64,000 nucleotides of DNA from Pogonophryne albipinna (GCA_028583405.1 JAPTMU010000107.1:511434-575433), one strand, 5' to 3'; counted from the first letter of the stretch, positions 32,166 through 44,907 are shown. Notes: generated by a model from the letters alone, not told the origin. Program-made: numbers and translations.

Positions 32166-33323
32166 TAGGGGTGTTGAAAATAATCGTTTCTGCGATGCGG
32201 ACGTGGACGATTCGGTATCGATGCAATGACGGAAGATAATCGGTTATAGCGTAGTAACGTTGCTTCCTGATTTTCCGGCCGCGGCTTTACTATAACGTTT
32301 TTTTTTTCTGTCACTTTAATATCAAATTGGTCGGTGACGCAGAGATCAGGGAACAGACGTGACAGCGGCACAGCGGCACAGCAACACCAAACACGGAGCA
32401 GTCTGCTTTATCCACCAACACAACACCACCAGTCCAGAACCAACAGCAGAAGGACCCGCTCTGAATCACTCCGTGTCGCTGCGGCACAGGGATTTATGTT
32501 TTTCAAAAATAATCGCGTTACAATCATGTCAGGTTTTTGGTGGATTTAATTAAGTCTTGGATTGCAAAGTATGAATGCCCTCTAGCCATTTTCAGACGAT
32601 ATATACGTGTGTAAAGTTTGTGAAGGCAGGAGGAAAAAAGCTTCCGCGATCACCGTCGCCTCTCCGTTCCTCCAAACCCCGCCCCCTCCCTGAAAATAAT
32701 GAGTGACAGGCTGATAGTGACCCGATAGAAACTTTATTATTCACTTAATCACTGAGATATAATGAAGCTAATTTAATCTCATACATTCATGGGATTTATG
32801 TAACAGTAAGACAGAGAATGTAAGTGAGCACCCACATGCAGTATTTTAGTTGTTATATGCTGTTGTAAATACTCCTGTTGTCTGCTGTGTTCAGACTCAA
32901 ATCCTGTGTGTGATGCCACATTCAGGACATTCAGTGTCCTTTCTTTAACAGAAGGCCGTTGCTAGAAGCTGCAGCTAGACTGCAGAAGCATTCGTTTTTT
33001 GTTTTTGAGGATGGAACAACTTCACACACAGATATAGGGAGGCTAGAGCTATACAATTCATTTATTTTGGTTTATAAATTAATGTCAAGACATTTATGTT
33101 ATTGATTTCTGAAGCACTTTCTAAATAATAAAAAGAGAGTTCATATGTATTTACTGCATGTATGCATTGATGAAAAATAAGCCATGTGCAGTAATATAGA
33201 AAATTGAGGATGCAACGCATTGGTATGAATCGTGATGCATCGGGATATCGAATTGAATCGAATCGTTGACAGGATAATCGTAATCGAATCGAATCGTGAG
33301 ACCAGTGAAAATGCACAGCCCTA
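32166..33323. mobile_element. Second hAT nested near the first one's left end
   Basis: It starts TAGGGGTGTTGAAAA and ends TTCACTGGTCTCACGAT-type sequence in reverse (TAGGGCTGTGCATTTT). Both flanks read ccaaccag (32158-32165 and 33324-33331). Subterminal repeats of 'gaatcgaatcg' lie at about 33250-33298. It has no transposase and inserted only 17 bases inside the host element's terminus. Confidence 0.85.
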
Positions 33324-33576
33324 CCAACCAGTCGATCGCGGGGAGATTCCCAGTCGATCGCGAGATGTGTCTAAAAATAGAACAACAATATTCTGTGTTA
33401 TCGTTAATGTCCTATAACATAATCTTCCTGTGCCAGAATAATGCACTTGAACGCATCAAAGCTTTGTGATTGGCCAGCGTGACCCCATGTGTGGGGGCGT
33501 GGCTGGTGGGCAGTGGGCACTATTTCGCTGACGTTGTCCGTGTCAACAGGAGTGACAGTCCGCACACACAAGACCG

Positions 33577-34080
33577 CAATTATGGCAGAAGCAAAAAAGC
33601 CCAAAATATATAATTTTCACTCTGAGTGGGAGGATGATTATTGTTGTATCTATTCCAATTCAAAGTCCATCTGTCTCTCATCTGTCTCTCATCTGTCTCT
33701 CATCTGTCTCTCATCTGTCTCTCATCTGCAATGCGAGCGTGGCTTTATCGAAGAAGGGTAATTTAGGAGCGGCATTTCAAAACAGTGCACAAACGCTACG
33801 AGACGGAATTCCCTCCTAATTCTGCCCTACGCTCCCAAAAGGGGAGGGGCCTGAAAGGACAGCTAAATGCACAGCAGTCCATTTTCACCAGGCCCAACAA
33901 CAAGAGCAAGGCTGCTCCAGAGCATCTTATCGTGTCCGTCACGTTCCAGAGAAACACATGAAGTCTTTCAAAGACGGCGAAGTTGTGAAAGAAGCATTCC
34001 TGGAGGCTGCCGACGCGCTTTTGGGGGACAGTAAAAATAACTTAGCATTTCAACAGGTTTTTGATATAATAAAAACTCAA
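33577..34080 (+). pseudogene. Decayed hAT transposase N-terminal part
   Basis: Broken frames encode AKKPKIYNFHSEWEDDY and later FKDGEVVKEAFLEAADAL, both resembling transposases of the GTF2IRD2-related hAT group. A ten-base tandem (TCATCTGTCTC-type, 33660-33730) and frameshifts interrupt them. Only the N-terminal third is recognisable, and the catalytic part is missing. Confidence 0.65.
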
Positions 34081-34795
34081 GTTAGATACCGTTATTAATC
34101 AGCTGTAAGTTTGAGTTTGTTTGAACTTATTCATTATAATTATTGTACAAAATGGTATAAGAATGCAAACTTTAATTGATTATAGTCTATTATCAATTCA
34201 GGTTAAGAAACTAGTGTTGCTTGCATCCTATTTTAAAGGCATTTCTTTTTATACTCTAATAAAATGCAACAAAAAAGGGTTTGATTCTATTAATTTTGTC
34301 TTTTTTATTGCACGTTGGCAGCAGATTCCTGCGTAGCTTCAGATCTGAGTTGTCTTATTAGTAAGCCTCAATTATACTTTTGTAGCAACACTATTTTTAT
34401 ATAATGGCAAAGAAAGGGTTCAGAGTATTTTCTTTTCTTCCTGTGTCATATGTGGCAGCACTGTTCAATGCTTCTTGAAAACATTACCCACTGTAGTGAC
34501 GTGTGAATAAACTCCAACTCTGTATCAACAACACTGTTGTGTAACTTCAGTTAAATACTTGTATGTGTGTAGATTAGAAAGAGGTAAGATAAAGGATCTG
34601 CAGTATTTTATGAAGTATTAATCGTACAAAGGTCAGTTTTATACAAGTAGAAGTGTGTATTTACCTGGTAGGCTGTCAGTAATGGCTACGCCTCTCTATT
34701 TGGACTGCTAGATCTCGGCCTCTATGATCTCGGCAGACTGGCAACTTTAAAAGTAGCTCTCGGTTAAAAAAAGGTTGGGCACCCCTGGACTAAGG

Positions 34796-35340
34796 CAATG
34801 TCAGGAAAATATTCAGAATATGTGCGATTCGACATGAATGAAATAGATATAAAAGGGTTAATCCACTAAGTCTGTGTTCACCATGTCATTGGCAGATTGA
34901 AACTAACATGTTACATTATCACAAGAAGACACAATCAATTATTTTGCCAAATAAACACATACATTTGTCAAAAGAGGGTAAATGTGCAATGTGGTGATTT
35001 AACTAGCTACTAATACAAAAGGTGAATAGAAGGCCTACTGTTAAGCATCATATTAGGACTGTCTGAGAATTAAGGGTTCAAGCTAAACAAGTATTAGAAG
35101 ATTAAAATCAGAATTAAAAAATCCTATTCAACCCACAGCGGTGAAATAACAGCAAAGTGACAGTGCAGATATAAGGCACAAATACAGTAGAGTAATACAG
35201 TAGAATAAAGAGGCAAGCACACTATAGTAAAATAAGATACTGTTTGATTTATTTTCAATTCTAAATGTGCAAAACACTTTTTAAGCGTAACTTTTGTCAG
35301 AGAGCTAACAGAATATGTAATGATTTATTTGCTGAATTTT
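34796..35340. other. No gene seen
   Basis: A/T-rich unique sequence after the hAT element. Confidence 0.5.
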
Positions 35341-35421
35341 ATGAAGTCGGATGACTTCGTTTACTTCCCTACGACATGGAATTTGTCCAATTTCCTCAAG
35401 GACGGACTAACAAGGGAACCG
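35341..35421 (+). other. Possible small exon of unknown gene
   Basis: An ATG opens 27 codons (MKSDDFVYFPTTWN at the start) that end exactly at a strong donor, CCG|GTAAGT. It lies just before the tandem duplication at 35435. No downstream exon could be joined with confidence, so this is speculative. Confidence 0.2.
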
Positions 35422-35434
35422 GTAAGTATATTAA

Positions 35435-36800
35435 CCTCAAGTAGCTCTGCTAACTTAGCGTTAGCATGTTTTACACTGTAATGCTGACTTTAATTTGTCT
35501 TTATTGTAACCCTGAATCAAATTTAAAGCTAACAATCGTACAGAGCTGGAATAAGAACACTTAATTAGTGTAAACATACTTGCAAATGTACAAGTTCAAT
35601 AGTCTTATAGCTTATATAGTTCACATTAGTTCATGTTAATGCGAGTTGTGTTGTGTCTTGAGCTGTGCATGCATATTATTGACTTAGCTAGCAGCGGTGT
35701 GTGAGGTTATCAAAATGTCAGATACATGATTGATAAAACGTACCTCTAGTGAACATATGTTTGGAAATAAACAGATAGTTATTATTATTGGAGAGAAAAA
35801 GTGCAGTGAAGCGATTTATATCATTACTTTTCAGTGTTTGTGTATTTTTGTATATTTGTGTAGCTTTACGTTTTGTTCACCGTATCAAGAGCAACACCCG
35901 TTTGCCCGTATCGTGTCAACTTATCGAAAATGGTGAGATTTACCATCGAGGCGCACATTGTCACAGCCTATTTGTAATTTCTGCATTTTCTTTATTTGAT
36001 TCTACATATTTTTTGCGGTAAGTAGCCTAACGGTAAGTATTTTATCACAATATATATAAAATAAGTTCCTCTGTAATTAGAAGACTACTATATTGACCCG
36101 GTGTGTTTACTCAAGTAGCTCTGCTAACTTAGCATCAGCATGTTTTACACTCTAAGGCTGACTTACATTTTCTCGTTGGTTTTCTTGCAACACTGAATCT
36201 AATTTAAAGCTGTAGAGCTGGAAGAAGTACTCCATTATTTTTACTTTCATTTAGTGTTAAAAATACTCAAGTTAAGTACTTGCAAATATTAAGTAGGCTA
36301 CAGTACTTGATTACTTTCCACTGTTAGCTTATATAATTCACATTAGTTCATGTTAAGGTTAATGTGAGTTGTGTTTGCATCTTGAGCTAGCTGTGCATGC
36401 ATATTATTGACTTAGCTAGCTGCCGTGTGTTAGGTTATCAAAATGTCAGATAAATGATAGATAAATGTACAGTATCTCAGTACATATACAGTATAGTCGG
36501 ATAGTTATTATTAATGGACATAAAAAGTGCAGTGAAGCGATTTATATCATTACCTTTCAGTCTTTGTGTCATTGTGTATATTTGTGCAGCTTTAAGTGTT
36601 GTTTATCGTATCAAGAGCAACACCCGTTTGCTTGTATCGTGTCGATTTGTCGTGAATGGTGAAATCTTGCGATCTAAGCCAACACTGTCACAGCCTATTT
36701 GTAATGTCGACATTTTCTGTATTTGATTCTACATATTATAACTGTAAGTATTCTATCACAATTATATATAAAATAAGTGACTCTGTCATTAGAAGACTAC
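35435..36800 (+). repeat. Tandem duplication of a ~0.7-kb unit
   Basis: 35435-36085 and 36108-36800 align along their length, sharing 'aagtagctctgctaacttag', 'aggttatcaaaatgtcaga', 'aagtgcagtgaagcgattta' and 'gtatcaagagcaacacccgt'. The second copy carries about 50 extra bases near 36220-36300. A central ~60-base stretch with a RIKSNTRL frame is the best conserved part. Confidence 0.85.
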
Positions 36801-39300
36801 TTTATTGACACAGACTGTGTAATAAATCTATATCGTCTTTGGTTCTTCGAGGTAATAGTGTCTTAAAATAAGATTTTAATTTGAGCAAAACCAGTCGGAA
36901 GCAGAAGGCTTAAATGTTGTCCAAGCTAGTTAACAGTGCATAATGTATACATTTATATTTAACTTAAGCATTTGCTCACACATATTAGCTGGTAAATTAG
37001 GCTCTATGGTATCCCTTTGTCAATTAAATTAATTAAAGTGAGCACTTTCTGTTTTGAAATTGAAATGTTTAAAAAAAAGATTATTGTAAAGGGCACCATG
37101 GTAAAGTAAAGTAGTGTGTTATCAAATGTTGTTTTTCATTTTCTTGTCTCTTGTTGCTTGTAAATATGGTATTATATCATACGGGCAATTGTGGAATATT
37201 TTAAATAGATTCTTATTGCATAGTTAAATTTATGAAAACAAGTAATCTTGCTATACAATATATCACAAAACTAACTGATCCATATTCTCCAGCTGCAGTC
37301 TGAGCTGAACAATAACTCTGGTAAGTTTGATCATATTTTCACAATTAGGTATCAAATTCAGTACATTTAAATATTTATTCCAAAAGCATCAGCTGCACCA
37401 TTATTGACTTGCAATTCACAGAATGTGAGACTATGGGTTTAAAAAAATGTTTTGCATCATGAAATAGTTTAGATTTTTTTGTAATCTTGTGTAAAAGTAT
37501 ATATGTCAAACATGACAGAAAGCTTTCTTAATTTATAGTTTGACTGTCCACCACCTTCTTGATGGAGGCTTTTTAAAATATCATTATAGCAAAGGTTGTG
37601 CTGCCACCCTGTGGACAGAGTTTGTACTCAGATAAGTCTTTTAATGCACTCGTTCCCAAACTGTTACTTGAAGGCCCCCTTTTTAATATTGAGTAAACAG
37701 AAGACCCCTGACTTGGTTACATGTTTACCTTGCTCATCTTTGTTGTCCTTGTGTTTTTAGCTGTAAGTATATTTCTGTGTATGTATAGTTGGTGTCATGC
37801 AGCTACTTTCCGTCAAATAAAATGAGTTGCTCTTAATCTTCCAGAGAAATAATAGTGCGAAGAAGTCGACTCCAAATGCACAACACATTCCTAACCATCT
37901 ACATCTGCCTGTAGCCAACTGTGTTGAATGATAAATCCACTTTTTCACAAATTGTTAATTATTAGTAAAGGCCACCTGCAAGTCAGTATCAAGAAGTTCA
38001 GCAATAGTGAAATAGAGGTATTTATTAAAGTGATTTTCCAAAGCGTCAGTATTGATGTTACAGGAAAATAAAAAAGCATCTCAGAGCTATGTGTAGGCCA
38101 TTCAGGTTTTCTTATGGCCTACATGAAATTAATGGACCGATCGTTTTTGGACAATATCATCATTATAATTCAAATGCATACTTTTTAAACATTTAATAAT
38201 ATAAATGTGAATATATGATATTCAATGTTTGTTCTGTTCTCTGGTAAACAAGAACTTTTTTACTTTAAAAACAAGACATTTTGTCTTATCCTAGTAAGTG
38301 TGCTCTACCACTCATAAAAAGTGATCTGACCTACAGTAAGAGGTAAGCCAAAATAAGAAGACATTGGTAAATCCCAGAAATGTTGCTAACAAAATAAAGA
38401 ATTCATGTGGAAACCCAAATGGGAATTTGTGTGTATTTAAATGTCCTGTGTATGTACACACATTGGGCAACATACATTTAGATTTTACGTTCCATTATAT
38501 TATGTTTTCGTTCTCGTAATATTGTTATATATTTTCCTTTTTCTTTCTGCATTTATATTTTGTAACTATTCGGTCAAATTGTAGTTTTTCAGTTGTTTGT
38601 ACCTTTATTTTTATGCATTTGTTATATTGGATATAATATTAAATATACATGAAATATGTCAACCAGGTTAACCAGCCCCACTAGCTATATATATTGGGTC
38701 TATAGTCAGTCATTACATTAGTTTTCTGAAATCGTGATACATAAAGTGTAGTGTAGTCGAAAAGATGTTGGACTATTTGAGAAAATAAAGATCATGTGGA
38801 AGTTGATGCCAGCAGTGAAAGTTAGCTGTAGAAGACTAATGATACAAAAACACACAACTCTTAAAGGAGATACGATAAATGTTTTAATCATTTCATAATT
38901 TCTTCATCTCTAATAAACATCAATAGAATTGTTTAAAAGTGTTCACATTAAGTATATTCAAAATATATATATACCAGAAGAGAAGATACAAAACAATAAG
39001 CAACACATCTTTTTAAAACATTGTATGGTAAGTCGCTCTGGATAGAATCATCAGCGAAATGTAATGTATTGAACAATGTAAACTGCATACATGAAATATG
39101 TAAATGATCCTAACAGGAACAAAAACTGCACACTGAACAGTACATGCACAAAATGTGTTCACACAAACATGGTTAATCTGTTATCTCCTGTTTGGTTAAC
39201 CTGACAAAAATATCAAATAACTTCTGCAGAAATACAATTGTTTAAAGATATACAAAAAAACTTTGGCAAACGTATTTAATTCTCAGTCTCTCAAGTGTCG
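36801..39300. other. No gene seen
   Basis: A/T-rich intergenic sequence. A short segment between CTCCAG and GTAAGT at about 37290-37320 looks exon-like but is too short to support. Confidence 0.5.
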
Positions 39301-39302
39301 AG

Positions 39303-39440
39303 ACTCATAGTTTTTCTCTCATGATTAGCAGGTACTGAACTCTTTGAGCCCAACCTGGCTTGGCCTCAGGCTTCTCTCATTCAACAAGCATGTCAATGGA
39401 CTCTGGATTGGAGGAAGTATTTGGCTTCAAACTCTTTCCA
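39303..39440 (-). pseudogene. Relic of a third GTPase-gene C-terminus
   Basis: On the minus strand the frame reads NPESIDMLVE, a TGA stop, then EKPEAKPGWAQRVQYL. This aligns with the C-terminal PEYIDLLIEGEKAEAKPGW region of the gene at 39864-41519 and with the same region of the 60-64 kb gene. The stop replaces the conserved Gly. The upstream part to about 39650 has diverged beyond recognition. It lies 424 bases beyond the stop codon of the intact minus-strand gene, in the same orientation. Confidence 0.8.
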
Positions 39441-39863
39441 TTTTATTGACATGGCTTGAACAACATTACTTTGGCGTTACAACAAAGCATCAAAAATCAA
39501 CAACAAAATCACACATGTCGTTCGTAGACACAAAATATCCTGACTTAACTCTTCTGTTCCTCTGGCTTCTAAAACTCAGGTCAATCTCTTATTCAGCATT
39601 TATTTCAAGGATTACTTTTTAGATTCATCAACATTCATAAAACATCTTTTCCAAAATTGAAACCATGGTGATTTAGAAAAATAAAGTTAAAACACGATGT
39701 GTAAGCACAGAAACATCGACATGGTCCTTTTTTGGTCCCAACCCTTGGTTATCTATAGTTATTCAAATGTCTGGGTCATTATCATGGCTTGAATCTCTTC
39801 TTAGACTTTATATTGTTTTCAGCTCTTTGTCTTGGTCTAAGTTGGCACTGATCTTGATTCTCC

Positions 39864-41519
39864 TTAAGCTTCATATTCTTGTCTTGTAAGTATTGTCTCT
39901 CCTCTGCCTACTTTACCCATGAGCTCTGCTTGTCCTCTCACCTCCATCAGGTACTCGACTCGTTGCTTCCAGCCTGGCTTGGCCTCAGCTTTCTCTCCCT
40001 CAATGAGCAGGTCAATGTACTCTGGAGTGGAGAGAGGATTGGGCTTCAGTGCGATGTCTCCTAGTCTGTTTAGACACTCAGCAGACCTCTTTATTATCTC
40101 CCCCACTTCAGCCTGAAGACGCTGATATTCAACTTTCAGCTGGTCAGTTAAATCTTTGACAGTTCCCTTAGCCTCTGAGGCTTCCAGGTACTTTTTTTTC
40201 AGATCCTCAAATGTTTGCTTTTCTTTAAACTGCTTATACTCCCATCTGTACCTCTGGTTAAAATGTTTACTCCAATGACATTTTCCTGGACACACAGTAC
40301 ACTGTCCATCTGATCCCATTACACCACAATGTTTTTTATCTGCATCGTTGGCATATGCACATGATGGGTGACAGGTGACATGACACACCTGACAGTTGGT
40401 GATAAAAATTCCAGTGCCAGACATATCTTCTTCAACAGCTCTTGTGACAACGACTTCAATCTCAAATTTTTCATTTCTGCTGATCTCTGCCTCAAACAGT
40501 TTCAGTTGTTCAGATGTCTCTTTAATCTCCTCAAGCTTGGCTAACCCTACTTTAACCTGCTTTTGCAAATATTCAATTGAGATCTCGAGCTGCTTTCTTT
40601 CTCTGAGGACTTCCTTTGTCAATTTCAAGCTTATGGTTGTTATCTTATTTAAAGAAACAAAGAACCTCTTCATGCTTTTTGCTCCCATTTTCCAAAACAT
40701 CTGATCAAAGCCTCCATCTTCCTCATCCCCACTGGAGTCAGCAGCAGCAGGTGATTTGTTCTGTGCAAACAATGCAGAATTATTGAATTTGAAGTGAACT
40801 GGCCGCCCGTCTTCTGTTTTAGGACATGGGACGCCTGAAGCTTTGATCGCCTCTAGAACTGGTGGGCGTTGGCCGTCTGCGAATGTCACCAGAACCTGGA
40901 TATTTTCTGCAACATCTTTGCCAAAGATTGAGAGCACAGAATCAAACACATACTGCTGTGTTGGTGTGAGCCGAACTAAAGAAGCCTGAGCTACAAAACA
41001 CACAGCGTCAATTTCACTGACGCCACGGTCGGCGGAGAAGAGATTACGAAGCTTTTCTGTGATCATCTTGTCTCTTTTTATTCCTCTTGTATCTCCAAAG
41101 CCTGGGGTATCCACAATGGTCAGAGAGAAAGGGATTTTAAAACCCTCCTGATGGTTGATTTGGTACACAGTGACTTCGGAGGTCTGGCTCTCAGCTTGTG
41201 TTTTTGACTGACCCTCATCAACTAACTTAAACCGAAATGCATCCTTCCATTCAACACCTAGAATGTAGTTGATCATCCCATTGATGAGAGTTGTCTTCCC
41301 AGCCCCAGTTGCTCCGAGAACCATTATGGTGCGGTTAGATATAACAGTTTGGGACTTTTTCCCAAACCTGAATCGTCTGCACCCATCTACATTGATATCT
41401 TCATCATTCAATTTAATTTTGTAAACAGGTAAAGGCCCTGTCTCGGAATTTAACACTTTGCTTTTTGCTTTTATAGCATAAGCAAGTCGGCTGGGCCTCT
41501 TGTAAAAGAATCCAGACAT
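39864..41519 (-). CDS. P-loop GTPase with coiled coil and Cys cluster, 551 aa
   Basis: A GTP-binding protein of a fish-expanded family; cellular role unknown. The P-loop GATGAGKT is at residues 69-76 and the G3 motif DTPGFGDT at 137-144. A conserved 'VSEIDAVCFV' and 'VLVTFADG' strand follow, then an acidic patch (about 265-275) and charged helices likely to form a coiled coil (about 300-350). A Cys/His cluster (about 375-417) includes CQVC, CHPSC and CTVCPGKC, suggestive of metal binding. No signal peptide or membrane segment is seen. It aligns along its whole length with the C-terminal half of the gene ending at 63967, about 84% identical over ~125 residues of the G domain and less after it. 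This start is the first Met of the frame; upstream in-frame stops support it unless splicing differs. Confidence 0.85.
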   Translation of the reverse strand: MSGFFYKRPSRLAYAIKAKSKVLNSETGPLPVYKIKLNDEDINVDGCRRFRFGKKSQTVISNRTIMVLGATGAGKTTLINGMINYILGVEWKDAFRFKLVDEGQSKTQAESQTSEVTVYQINHQEGFKIPFSLTIVDTPGFGDTRGIKRDKMITEKLRNLFSADRGVSEIDAVCFVAQASLVRLTPTQQYVFDSVLSIFGKDVAENIQVLVTFADGQRPPVLEAIKASGVPCPKTEDGRPVHFKFNNSALFAQNKSPAAADSSGDEEDGGFDQMFWKMGAKSMKRFFVSLNKITTISLKLTKEVLRERKQLEISIEYLQKQVKVGLAKLEEIKETSEQLKLFEAEISRNEKFEIEVVVTRAVEEDMSGTGIFITNCQVCHVTCHPSCAYANDADKKHCGVMGSDGQCTVCPGKCHWSKHFNQRYRWEYKQFKEKQTFEDLKKKYLEASEAKGTVKDLTDQLKVEYQRLQAEVGEIIKRSAECLNRLGDIALKPNPLSTPEYIDLLIEGEKAEAKPGWKQRVEYLMEVRGQAELMGKVGRGETILTRQEYEA

Positions 41520-41655
41520 AATTTTTGTTTTTGATGATACCTGGACAAGCCCCCTAAAGCAGTATTAGCTCTAATCAGAAACCTTTCAGACTTGTAGTCT
41601 GTGCATAAAAGTGTCTTCTGCTCTTCAAGTGAATTGAGTGCTCTCAGATCCACAT
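41520..41655 (-). other. Probable 5'UTR part of the GTPase exon
   Basis: A good acceptor TTTTGCAG ends at 41656 on the minus strand, 136 bases before the GTPase ATG. The GTPase frame has two stops in between. A different frame stays open from the acceptor past the ATG (DVDLRALNSLEEQ...) and ends inside the GTPase coding region. Confidence 0.45.
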
Positions 41656-41829
41656 CTGCAAAAGATGACATTTACAAAAGAAAATTATATGAATGTAGTA
41701 CTCAGCTGCAGCACTATTCTGTTCTACTATTGTGTTCCCTATTGCTACTAGTGCATCATAACATCGAATACAGGCACAGGTGGCCTTGACGCATATATAT
41801 TTTAAGTAGACCACAGAAAAAAAAAGCAA

Positions 41830-43200
41830 AAATAAGATGTTTTTCCTTTTTATACCTTTTTGTGAAATCTATCTTTGTTCACTATTCAAATAATAATTAG
41901 CAGTTGTCAACAAAGCTACATGTAAGCATTATCCTATATTACCATAGGAACATTTATTTTGATACAAAATATCAAAGCAAACATGAAAACAATGGCTGAA
42001 AGAATTGCCACTCTTCCAATATTTGAATTGGTTTTGGAGCATTCAAATCCTGTAAACTTTAATGAAAGTCACTTTTGATTCATCTTCTTATTACAGACAC
42101 ATGCATTTCCTAACATTCGGTCTATATGCTGTAAAATGTATTATCTCTTGGATTTACACACGGCATCTATTGCACGTCTGTCCGTCCTGGGAGAGGGATC
42201 CCTCCTCTGTTGCTCTCCCTGAGGTTTCTCCCATGTTCCCTTTAAACTGTGGGTTTTCTCTGGAAGTCTTTCCTTGTACGATGTGAGGGTCTAAGGACAG
42301 AGGGTCTGAGGACAGAGGGTCTAAGGACAGAGGGTCTAAGGACTAATAAAAGATTGCTGTTTCTGATACAGATTCTGAAATCCCAACCTGGACCTATTTT
42401 TAGAAATCGCAATGTTTATGCATTTGTGGAGAATATCCAGCACTGGAGAAGGCATCATTTTGAAGTCATAATCTAAGATGATAGCTTTGTTGCTCAGAAA
42501 AGAGATGAGAAATTACAGCTCAACTTGATTTATTGTCTTTTTAAACTGTCTTTCAGAATATGGCAAACAAAAATGCATATAATAAAATGTATGTTTCAAA
42601 TCTGTCAGTCATTTAGACCTCTGACATAATGTAAATGGTATAAACTTGCAGTACTGAGGCTTAATTTAAAATCTGGCAAAGAACGTTAGTTTTCTACCTG
42701 AGGTCCTTAAACCTTCTTAATAATGCAAACTTCATCATTTGAAATATAATAATATATTTGTAATTATATATGCATGTTTGTTGTGAATGGATATCATTAT
42801 TTTCATTAGTTCAATATTATCATACATTTTATCTTCGCTTTCATATTTTTTATAATAGTTTTCTTTGACTCTGCATGTAAAGCACAAAAGGTAAAGCTTG
42901 TTTTTAATTATTTTTGTAAATGAATGAAATATATGGAATGTAATGTTATTTTTAAAGTAGAGGATTTCAGGAACAGTTATCTTTATATACTGGCTATGTT
43001 TAATTAATTGACCTACTAGCAAGCAATGACCCAACCTGAATAATTCTGGGATCTGTGTTTTATTATTAATTACACCTGCGCTTTCCCTGTTTTTTACACG
43101 TCAGAACTAATATCTTGAAAAAATCCATAGGATATCAAATATACACAGTGATAACATAAAACTAATATGGAAAAGGTCCCATAAGTGAGGCTGTTGCTGC
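41830..43200. other. Intron or intergenic, no gene seen
   Basis: A/T-rich. A short ACAGAGGGTCTAAGG tandem, 4 units, lies at 42287-42345. Confidence 0.5.
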
Positions 43201-43204
43201 CTAC

Positions 43205-43240
43205 CTGCCCGGGGAAGCCAACTGAGCACCAGTGAGCCGT
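43205..43240 (-). other. Candidate 36-bp upstream exon of the GTPase gene
   Basis: On the minus strand it is bounded by acceptor TGTTAG and donor GTAGGC and is open in all three frames. At 36 bases it keeps the phase between the exons at 44908-45002 and 41655. Existence is inferred from splice signals only. Confidence 0.35.
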
Positions 43241-43369
43241 CTAACAGGAAGGAAAGGATACCTGCCAGAGTAAAGAAAATGCACAATATGAGGAAATGCG
43301 ATTATAATTAGTAAAATATATTATTGAGATCTAATCTATCACATAAATATCTGCAAATGATGTCACAAA

Positions 43370-43700
43370 ATGCCCTGCAGCTAAATTCTGATAAAACAGA
43401 AGTAATGATCATAGGTCAAGTTGATACTGCCATCAACCAAATTTCAAAAAGTATTGGTTCCCTGTCCTAGTCCATAACTCAAGCAAAGCAATGCAGAAGC
43501 CTTGGTGTCTTGGTCAAGTTTCTCTCCCTCCTCCAGCTAATCCAAAACTTTGCCGCTAGGATCTTAACTCATGCTAGGAAATATGATCACATCACACATT
43601 TCCTTGCTTCCCTATACTGGCTAGATGTTGCTTTTGGAATTGACTTGCTGACTTTTAAAGCCCTGAGAGGCCTGACTCAAAGTTATTTATCTGACCTTTT
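43370..43700 (+). pseudogene. L2-like LINE reverse transcriptase remnant
   Basis: Plus-strand frames read LQLNSDKTEVMIIG, then NFAARILTHARKYDHIT and LLTFKALRGLTQSYLSDLL. These match consecutive blocks of the reverse transcriptase C-terminus of fish L2-type LINEs, with an internal deletion between them. It is non-functional and lies in the putative intron of the minus-strand GTPase gene. Confidence 0.7.
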
Positions 43701-44907
43701 ATTGCCCGGTGACCCCTCCCTCTCCTTTTATACTTATACTAAAAATGAATTATATTGCAGGACTTGTAGGTTATTATTATCAATGTTATCAAAGATAAAT
43801 GTTTCCAAGCAAGTGGCAAACAAAAACATAATTATCATTAAGATTATTTTTGTTCTGCTGCTTTAAGGGATTGGAACCATTCTATCTTAAACATTTTAAG
43901 CACAGCAAACCTTGGCAGAGCCGACCATGACTTGGTTTTACTTAACTCATTTCATGCTTATTTTCATAGGGACAATTACAATATACAAAGGGAATTGCAA
44001 AACAATTCAATCAAGGCATTGTTTTATTTTGCCTCTTTCATCATGGCAATGTAATGTGTATCTTTTGGATTGCTTAACTGTTTAGTTATTTAATTTCCAA
44101 GCCCTATTTATAATCATATTTATATATTATATAAGGCCATTCCTGTTTTTGGTTTGCTCTTTAAAAAGTGAGGAGTGTCAGTTTTTCCTTTGTTATCTGA
44201 TTGTACTCACAGAAGGGTATCCTAAATACGGAGTATTGGTTCGAAGACAGGAAACAAAGAAAAGTTACCTTTTATCATTTAAAGCTCCAGGCCTGATAAG
44301 TTGTTACAAAGACAGCTTCAATCCTGTATGCTTTTTCTTCCTGTTATTTTTGCGTGTAGTTGTAAAATTGTGTGTCATATTGAAGTACTCTTGTATTATA
44401 CCGCTCTCCAAATAGAGACTAGTAACTAACCATACCTTTGGCCAATGCACATCTGGTGCAATAAGATAAAGAAAATATGGTTGTAAAAACACCCTTTAGA
44501 CCACCGACTTGGTCATTATCAGTTTGTATGAAGGAACAGAGAGGATGAGGTTTTGGCAGAATATTACATTAAAATGTCAGCTATGCATTTAATACAGCCA
44601 CAGAATATGGTCCAGAAGCTAAGAGGTAAGAGTCATATTCTTTCTGACAGCTTATAAAAGGACTCAAATACATCTCAAACTGTTTTTTAAATGATATTCC
44701 AGTTGTTTGACACATCTGAATTAAAAGTTGATGTTTTATCTTATACATTAATTTACTATCTTCGTGATGAGGTAATTTGTTTGTCAAGATTTTAAACTAT
44801 GCCCCTTGAAAAAATTGATACATGATCCCCATGAAAAAAAAAATCAGATATCGCCTGAAAATTCTAATATAAAAACAAACTGTTGCTGTTAATGATTTAC
44901 AACAAAC

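Larger units (their letters stand above)
32149..34787. mobile_element. hAT element with 8-bp duplication
   Basis: The left end CAGGGGTGCCCAACC and right end GGTTGGGCACCCCTG are perfect inverted ends. The flanks are gactaagg (32141-32148 and 34788-34795). The element carries a nested hAT (32166-33323) and a decayed transposase start (33577-34080). Confidence 0.92.
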
